DNA of 11,066 nt, taken from positions 1 through 11,066 of the forward strand of contig JAPKDN010000058.1 in assembly GCA_028822575.1 (NCBI GenBank), in the 5' to 3' direction. Made by a program: the position numbers and the translations under genes. The DNA is from Alphaproteobacteria bacterium. GTDB taxonomy: Bacteria; Pseudomonadota; Alphaproteobacteria; Thalassobaculales; Thalassobaculaceae. Positions 7,735 to 11,066 of the stretch are shown here, piece after piece. The notes under the pieces are model-generated. The model was not told the DNA's origin. It ran no database searches and worked only from the letters and a program-made list of their open reading frames with translations. The first letter of the stretch is position 1. Every line of letters starts with the position of its first letter.

Positions 7735-8553
7735 CTAGAAGAAGTGTTCCAGCCGGTCGATCGACACCACGCCGCCAATAGATGTAAGCACATGGCTTTC
7801 TGGGACCTCCCGCCAGGTGAGGTCACCCGTGTCCAACGGCTCGGAAAGGACCAAGGTCACGCCGAGGCCCTCGGACATGCCAACGGAGCGGTCTTGGATG
7901 GTTAACTCCTTGCCGGTCGCCCAATAGAGGGTTGGCGATTGATGATCGCTGGAATGCCTGATCGCGACCAGCTGATCGCCGTCAGAGAAGGCGGCAGTCA
8001 TGCGAAACGGCTCCCCTATCCCGCGTCGCTCCATGACTGTCTCTATTTCGGCGATGGCGGCGGATAGGCCGTGCACCGGGTCCTCGATCAGGCCATGACC
8101 CAAGGCCAGAAGGAAGAACGCCTCGCTGTCCGTTGTGCCGTGTCGTTGGCCGTAATACGCGCCGGGGATCATCTGTTCGATCTCGCGGCGAATGCCGTCA
8201 AACCCACCGATGCGTCCGTTGTGCATGAACAGGGAATTGTCGTGGCGGAAGGGATGACAATTGTCCCGGCTGGTCGAGGTGCCGGTGGACGCGCGCACAT
8301 GGGCAAAGAATAATCGCGAGCGAATTTGCTCGGAAAGGCTGCGCAGATTGGCGTCATTCCAGGCGGGTAGTGTGTCCCGGAACAATCCGGGTTGCGTCTG
8401 ACCGCCATACCAACCCAATCCAAAGCCATCCCCGTTGGTTGGTACGATCGATCGCTGAGCTGACAAACTTTGTTGGATGAGGGAGTTGCTTGGCGCGAAC
8501 AACAAGCGCTCGATCAGTAGGTCGGGCCCGGCATAGGCTAGCCAACGGCACAT
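7735..8553 (-). CDS. Class II glutamine amidotransferase, EgtC/YafJ-like
   Basis: A 272-residue cytoplasmic Ntn-type amidotransferase domain protein. The start is fixed at ATG 8553 because the protein must begin MCRW: after methionine removal Cys2 becomes the N-terminal nucleophile. GGAG lies about ten bases upstream. The open frame continues further back into msrA, but that extension would bury the cysteine. Family motifs in order: NGDGFGLGWY (40-49), AHVRAST (84-90), CHPF (99-102), MHNGRIGGF (110-118) and DSEAFF (142-147). EgtC removes glutamate from a gamma-glutamyl intermediate in ergothioneine synthesis, and YafJ-type relatives have unclear roles. No other ergothioneine gene is visible here, so the egtC symbol is withheld. 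The gene follows msrA by 16 bases in the same direction, a probable operon, which suggests work on a sulfur compound or gamma-glutamyl amide. Family firm, substrate unknown. Confidence 0.9.
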   Translation of the reverse strand: MCRWLAYAGPDLLIERLLFAPSNSLIQQSLSAQRSIVPTNGDGFGLGWYGGQTQPGLFRDTLPAWNDANLRSLSEQIRSRLFFAHVRASTGTSTSRDNCHPFRHDNSLFMHNGRIGGFDGIRREIEQMIPGAYYGQRHGTTDSEAFFLLALGHGLIEDPVHGLSAAIAEIETVMERRGIGEPFRMTAAFSDGDQLVAIRHSSDHQSPTLYWATGKELTIQDRSVGMSEGLGVTLVLSEPLDTGDLTWREVPESHVLTSIGGVVSIDRLEHFF

Positions 8554-8569
8554 TGCGTCATTTCTCCAT

Positions 8570-9046
8570 TCAACCGAAGAGGCGCCCGAAACGCCCCTGG
8601 CGTTTGGCGATATAGTTCTGATGATAACCCCCGGCTTGCCAAAAAGCCTTCGCTGGTGAGATCTCGGTGACGATATCTCGGCGATGTCGGCCGCTGTTCT
8701 GTTCGATCTTTTTTTTTCGGATAGAGATTTTGGCCTGTTCTTCATTGAAGCTGAAGATCACGGAACGATATTGGGATCCGATATCGCGGCCTTGGAAATT
8801 GAGTTGGGTCGGGTCGTGACAGTCCCAAAAAACATCTAAAAGGCTCTCATAGGATAACTTATTGTCATCGAACTCGATCGCGACCACTTCGGCGTGGCCA
8901 GTCATGCTGGTGCAGACTTCATTGTAAGTCGGGTTATGCCTGACCCCACCGCTATAGCCGACGGCGAAGTCGATTACGCCAGGAATGGCGCGAAACGTCT
9001 CTTCTAAACTCCAAAAGCAACCTGCTCCAAACATTGCCTTGGCCAT
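8570..9046 (-). CDS. msrA: Peptide methionine sulfoxide reductase MsrA
   Basis: A 158-residue cytoplasmic enzyme reducing methionine-S-sulfoxide in proteins and free form, using a reducing partner such as thioredoxin. The catalytic motif GCFW starts at residue 9 with the nucleophile C10. The substrate pocket and acid residues are present at Y41 (NPTYNEV) and E53 (TGHAEVV), and the core block FQGRDIGSQYRS is at 84-95. Near the C-terminus FWQAGGYHQNY (135-145) has two glycines where the family usually has acidic residues (AED/AEE), so one expected carboxylate is missing. Start ATG 9046 is chosen because GGAAG precedes it and MAKAMFGAGCFW is the normal family N-terminus; a longer frame to 9187 adds unlike residues. 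No cysteine lies near the C-terminus to act as the usual resolving residue; C45 and C76 are the others. It heads a probable two-gene operon with the class II amidotransferase. Confidence 0.93.
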   Translation of the reverse strand: MAKAMFGAGCFWSLEETFRAIPGVIDFAVGYSGGVRHNPTYNEVCTSMTGHAEVVAIEFDDNKLSYESLLDVFWDCHDPTQLNFQGRDIGSQYRSVIFSFNEEQAKISIRKKKIEQNSGRHRRDIVTEISPAKAFWQAGGYHQNYIAKRQGRFGRLFG

Positions 9047-9170
9047 GATGCGCTTCCGTGTTTGGTATCCGCCGGTTGATAGAGTGGGGCGAGAAAGGAT
9101 GTTTGTCGAGGGCATGAAGCCATGGAACGTGGACGTGGCGCTCGATCTTCGCTCGCATGAATAGCTTGCC

Positions 9171-9199
9171 TTATCATTAGGCCCCAACGGGAGTATAAT
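9171..9199 (+). promoter_or_regulatory. Sigma-70-like promoter for the small gene at 9250
   Basis: A perfect -10 box TATAAT (9194-9199) is preceded by TTATCA (9171-9176, four of six consensus positions) with the ideal 17-base spacer. It points toward the small plus-strand gene, whose ATG lies about 50 bases downstream. It sits in the 203-base divergent region shared with msrA. Confidence 0.55.
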
Positions 9200-9249
9200 C
9201 TGCTGGACTTTGGTCCATTGGCCGGGGCGTAGGTGGATTTGGACCGAAT

Positions 9250-9510
9250 ATGGCCTCCAGCAAACTTTACGTGGTTCAGCAATTTGAAAAGCAGGGAAGG
9301 CGGCTCTCAGCCGGGCGCGTAACGCAATTCAAAACCGCCGAAGAAGCCCGCGCCCGGGCCGATCGTGACGGAGACCGGCTGGGAGTCGTTGTCGGTGTCG
9401 TCGCAATCGAGCAAACCGTCGATTTGGACACCGGCGAAATTCTCGAAGAGCCTATCGTCCTGGCCCGCCATGGAGACGTTCCGGCCGAGGTCGCTGGCGA
9501 TGCAGATTGA
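9250..9510 (+). CDS. Small conserved-looking protein of unknown function
   Basis: An 86-residue soluble, charged protein beginning MASSKLYVVQQFEKQG and ending in an acidic tail. The middle holds an alanine/arginine-rich helix (TAEEARARADRDG, about 29-41), then a hydrophobic strand (LGVVVGVVAIEQTVD, about 44-58) and the turn LDTGEILEEP. I do not recognise a named domain, but the pattern resembles small hypothetical proteins common in alphaproteobacteria. Support for a real gene: a good promoter about 50 bases upstream, a purine-rich GGTGG/GGACC region before the ATG, high third-position GC, and no better frame on either strand. It is transcribed divergently from msrA and converges on the acyl-CoA synthetase gene with a 46-base gap. 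It has no signal peptide or membrane segment. No function is assigned. Confidence 0.75.
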   Translation: MASSKLYVVQQFEKQGRRLSAGRVTQFKTAEEARARADRDGDRLGVVVGVVAIEQTVDLDTGEILEEPIVLARHGDVPAEVAGDAD

Positions 9511-9556
9511 CGGGTGAGTGTCATCCGACGCTGGCTCTTAATCCTCGCCGCGAAAT

Positions 9557-11026
9557 TTAAAGCAGCGTCTCCAACTCATGGCGCAACACCTTCCCCGAAA
9601 CGTTTCGGGGAAAAGCGTCGTGGTCTAGGAAGTGAATCTCCTTGGGTTGTTTGAAACCGGCGAGATTCGCACGGCAAAGCCTTGAGAGGGTTTCGGCGTC
9701 CAGGGTGGTGTCGGACCGAGCGACGAAGGCGATGGGAATTTCACCCCAGCGATCGTCGGATCTGCGAACTACGGCGGCCTCGGTGACGCGAGCGTCGGTC
9801 AGAAGCACGCGTTCGATCTCCGCCGGATAGATATTTTCGCCGCCGGATTTGATCATGTATTTGACCCGGTCGACAAAGTCGAAGCAGCCGTCCTCGTTCC
9901 ATGCCAAAAGGTCGCCGTTATGGAACCATCCGCCTCGAAAATCGTGAGCATTGGTCTCATCGGCTCGCCAGTAGCCGCTAAATAGGGTGGGACCTCGGAT
10001 GGCCAGCTCACCCGGCGTCCCGGAGGCTACGTCGTTGTCATCCTCGTCGACGAGGCGGATTTCGCAGTTTGGGCTTGGGGTTTTCGAAAGAGAAGTGGGG
10101 ACAACACCAATCGGGACTGGCGCCGGCGCCGCCGGCAGGCTTCCCGTCTCTGTGGAGCCGAAGGTGTTGGCGAAGGGTGCGTTCAGCAGCCGTGTGATCT
10201 CAGCCAATTGATGTCGGGGTACCAGATCTGCCATAACGCCGCACAATCTGATGCCGGCTGGAGGTTGGGTTCTGTGCTTCATCTCGTCGATAAAGCTTTC
10301 AACCATTCCCGGGATGAGGATGAGCCAGCCGATTGGTTCCCGGATCGCGATATCGGCGAGGCGGGTGGCGTCATAGCCATCCTCGATGATCACCTTGCCT
10401 CCGCCCAATAAGGTCATCAGGGCCAAATCCATGCCGCCCATATGAAACATTGGGGTCCAGCAAACGAAACTGTCACCAGACTTGATGCCACTATCCGCAC
10501 GCGCGCCCGTGGCTCTCGCTACCTCGGCCCGATGACTGATCAACGCGCCCTTGGGAAGCCCGGTCGTTCCACTTGTATAAAGAATAAGGAGGCCGTTCTC
10601 GGGATCGATCTCTCGAACCACCGGGGCGGCGCCAGCGCGTTCTAGGCGCGCCTCGTACTCCTGCCCAAATTCCAGCACGGTTGCACCTTGAATATCCAGA
10701 TGGTCGATCGTCGCCCTATGCCGATCAGAAACTAGAACGAGCCTTGGCTCGACGAGCGAGACGCAATGTTGCAATTCGGGAATCGCGAGGCGCCAATTCT
10801 GACAGGCAAGAATGGCCCCAATCTTTCCGGCTGCAACCGTGGCCTCGATAAATTCAGCCCGGTTCTCTGAAAGGATCACGATCCGGTCTTTTGCCTCGAC
10901 ACCCAGTTCCAGCAGCGCACGGGCAAGGCGGTTAGTCCGTGACTCTACGTCGGCGAAAGACAAAATGGTTTGTCCAGACTGCAAAGCAGCCCGATTCGGT
11001 GTCGCGCGAGCCCGGTCGGTGATCAT
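9557..11026 (-). CDS. Acyl-CoA synthetase / AMP-dependent ligase (ANL superfamily)
   Basis: A cytoplasmic ligase of about 489 residues that activates a carboxylic acid as acyl-adenylate and then as CoA thioester. Numbered from the GTG at 11035 (492 residues), the motifs in order are: the P-loop YTSGTTGLPKG (153-163), FGSTETG (292-298), the ribose-binding aspartate in HNGD (D375), the hinge region FVDRVKYMIKSGGENIYPAE (387-406) and the catalytic lysine in NVSGKVLRHE (K482). All core residues are present, so the enzyme should be active. I prefer ATG 11026, which has GGTGAG just upstream; GTG 11035 is possible, and the frame is open to the window edge, so a start beyond 11066 cannot be excluded. 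The short N-terminal domain, beginning directly with DRARATPNRAAL, is typical of the medium/long-chain or aromatic acid members. No neighbour reveals the substrate. Confidence 0.92.
   Translation of the reverse strand: MITDRARATPNRAALQSGQTILSFADVESRTNRLARALLELGVEAKDRIVILSENRAEFIEATVAAGKIGAILACQNWRLAIPELQHCVSLVEPRLVLVSDRHRATIDHLDIQGATVLEFGQEYEARLERAGAAPVVREIDPENGLLILYTSGTTGLPKGALISHRAEVARATGARADSGIKSGDSFVCWTPMFHMGGMDLALMTLLGGGKVIIEDGYDATRLADIAIREPIGWLILIPGMVESFIDEMKHRTQPPAGIRLCGVMADLVPRHQLAEITRLLNAPFANTFGSTETGSLPAAPAPVPIGVVPTSLSKTPSPNCEIRLVDEDDNDVASGTPGELAIRGPTLFSGYWRADETNAHDFRGGWFHNGDLLAWNEDGCFDFVDRVKYMIKSGGENIYPAEIERVLLTDARVTEAAVVRRSDDRWGEIPIAFVARSDTTLDAETLSRLCRANLAGFKQPKEIHFLDHDAFPRNVSGKVLRHELETLL
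9591..9612. repeat. 22-base perfect palindrome inside the acyl-CoA synthetase gene
   Basis: Arms TTCCCCGAAAC (9591-9601) and GTTTCGGGGAA (9602-9612) form an unspaced perfect palindrome. It lies within the codons for the conserved PRNVSGK catalytic segment near the 3' end of the ligase gene, and about 80 bases past the stop of the convergent small gene. As DNA it could be a dimer-binding site. As RNA it could fold into a hairpin, although a loop must be opened at its centre and no T tract follows. Confidence 0.5.
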
Positions 11027-11066
11027 TGAACTCACCGTGCTGTGCGAGGCTCTGTGGATTAGCGCG

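Overview
The window looks like chromosomal DNA from a Pseudomonadota bacterium, most likely an alphaproteobacterium. This is inferred from the moderately high GC content, the protein flavour and the dense operon-like gene packing; no rRNA or other taxonomic marker is present. Nine intact genes, one frameshifted gene and one clear pseudogene can be supported, plus a partial gene at the left edge. No tRNA, rRNA, CRISPR array, transposase or prophage gene was seen.

Left part (1-1007): the 3' end of an unidentified plus-strand gene (1-174), then a gene-poor, more AT-rich stretch. In it lies a full-length, collinear but dead RidA/YjgF-family gene on the minus strand (204-599) with six in-frame nonsense codons and no indel. 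The following 400 bases hold no recognisable gene and form the leader of the next operon.

1008-3381, plus strand: a two-gene operon of a SulP/BicA-type anion (possibly bicarbonate) transporter with a STAS domain and a tandem universal stress protein. The stress protein gene is broken by an apparent one-base loss in a G run near 2606-2609.

3395-7599, minus strand: a short-chain dehydrogenase/reductase homologue whose catalytic tetrad is entirely replaced, then (after a 250-base gap with an inverted repeat) an MFS transporter, a ketopantoate-reductase-family protein coupled to it by an ATGA overlap, and a D-2-hydroxyacid dehydrogenase. The last three look like a transport-and-redox cassette for a small organic (keto/hydroxy) acid; the substrate is unknown.

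7735-9046, minus strand: methionine sulfoxide reductase A followed 16 bases later by an EgtC-like class II glutamine amidotransferase, suggesting a sulfur-redox or repair role. Divergent from it is a small conserved-looking protein of unknown function (9250-9510, plus) with a good promoter candidate.

9557-11026, minus strand: an acyl-CoA synthetase of the ANL superfamily with all core motifs. No clearly new system is visible. The most unusual items are the tetrad-less SDR, the multiply stopped RidA gene and the frameshifted stress protein.
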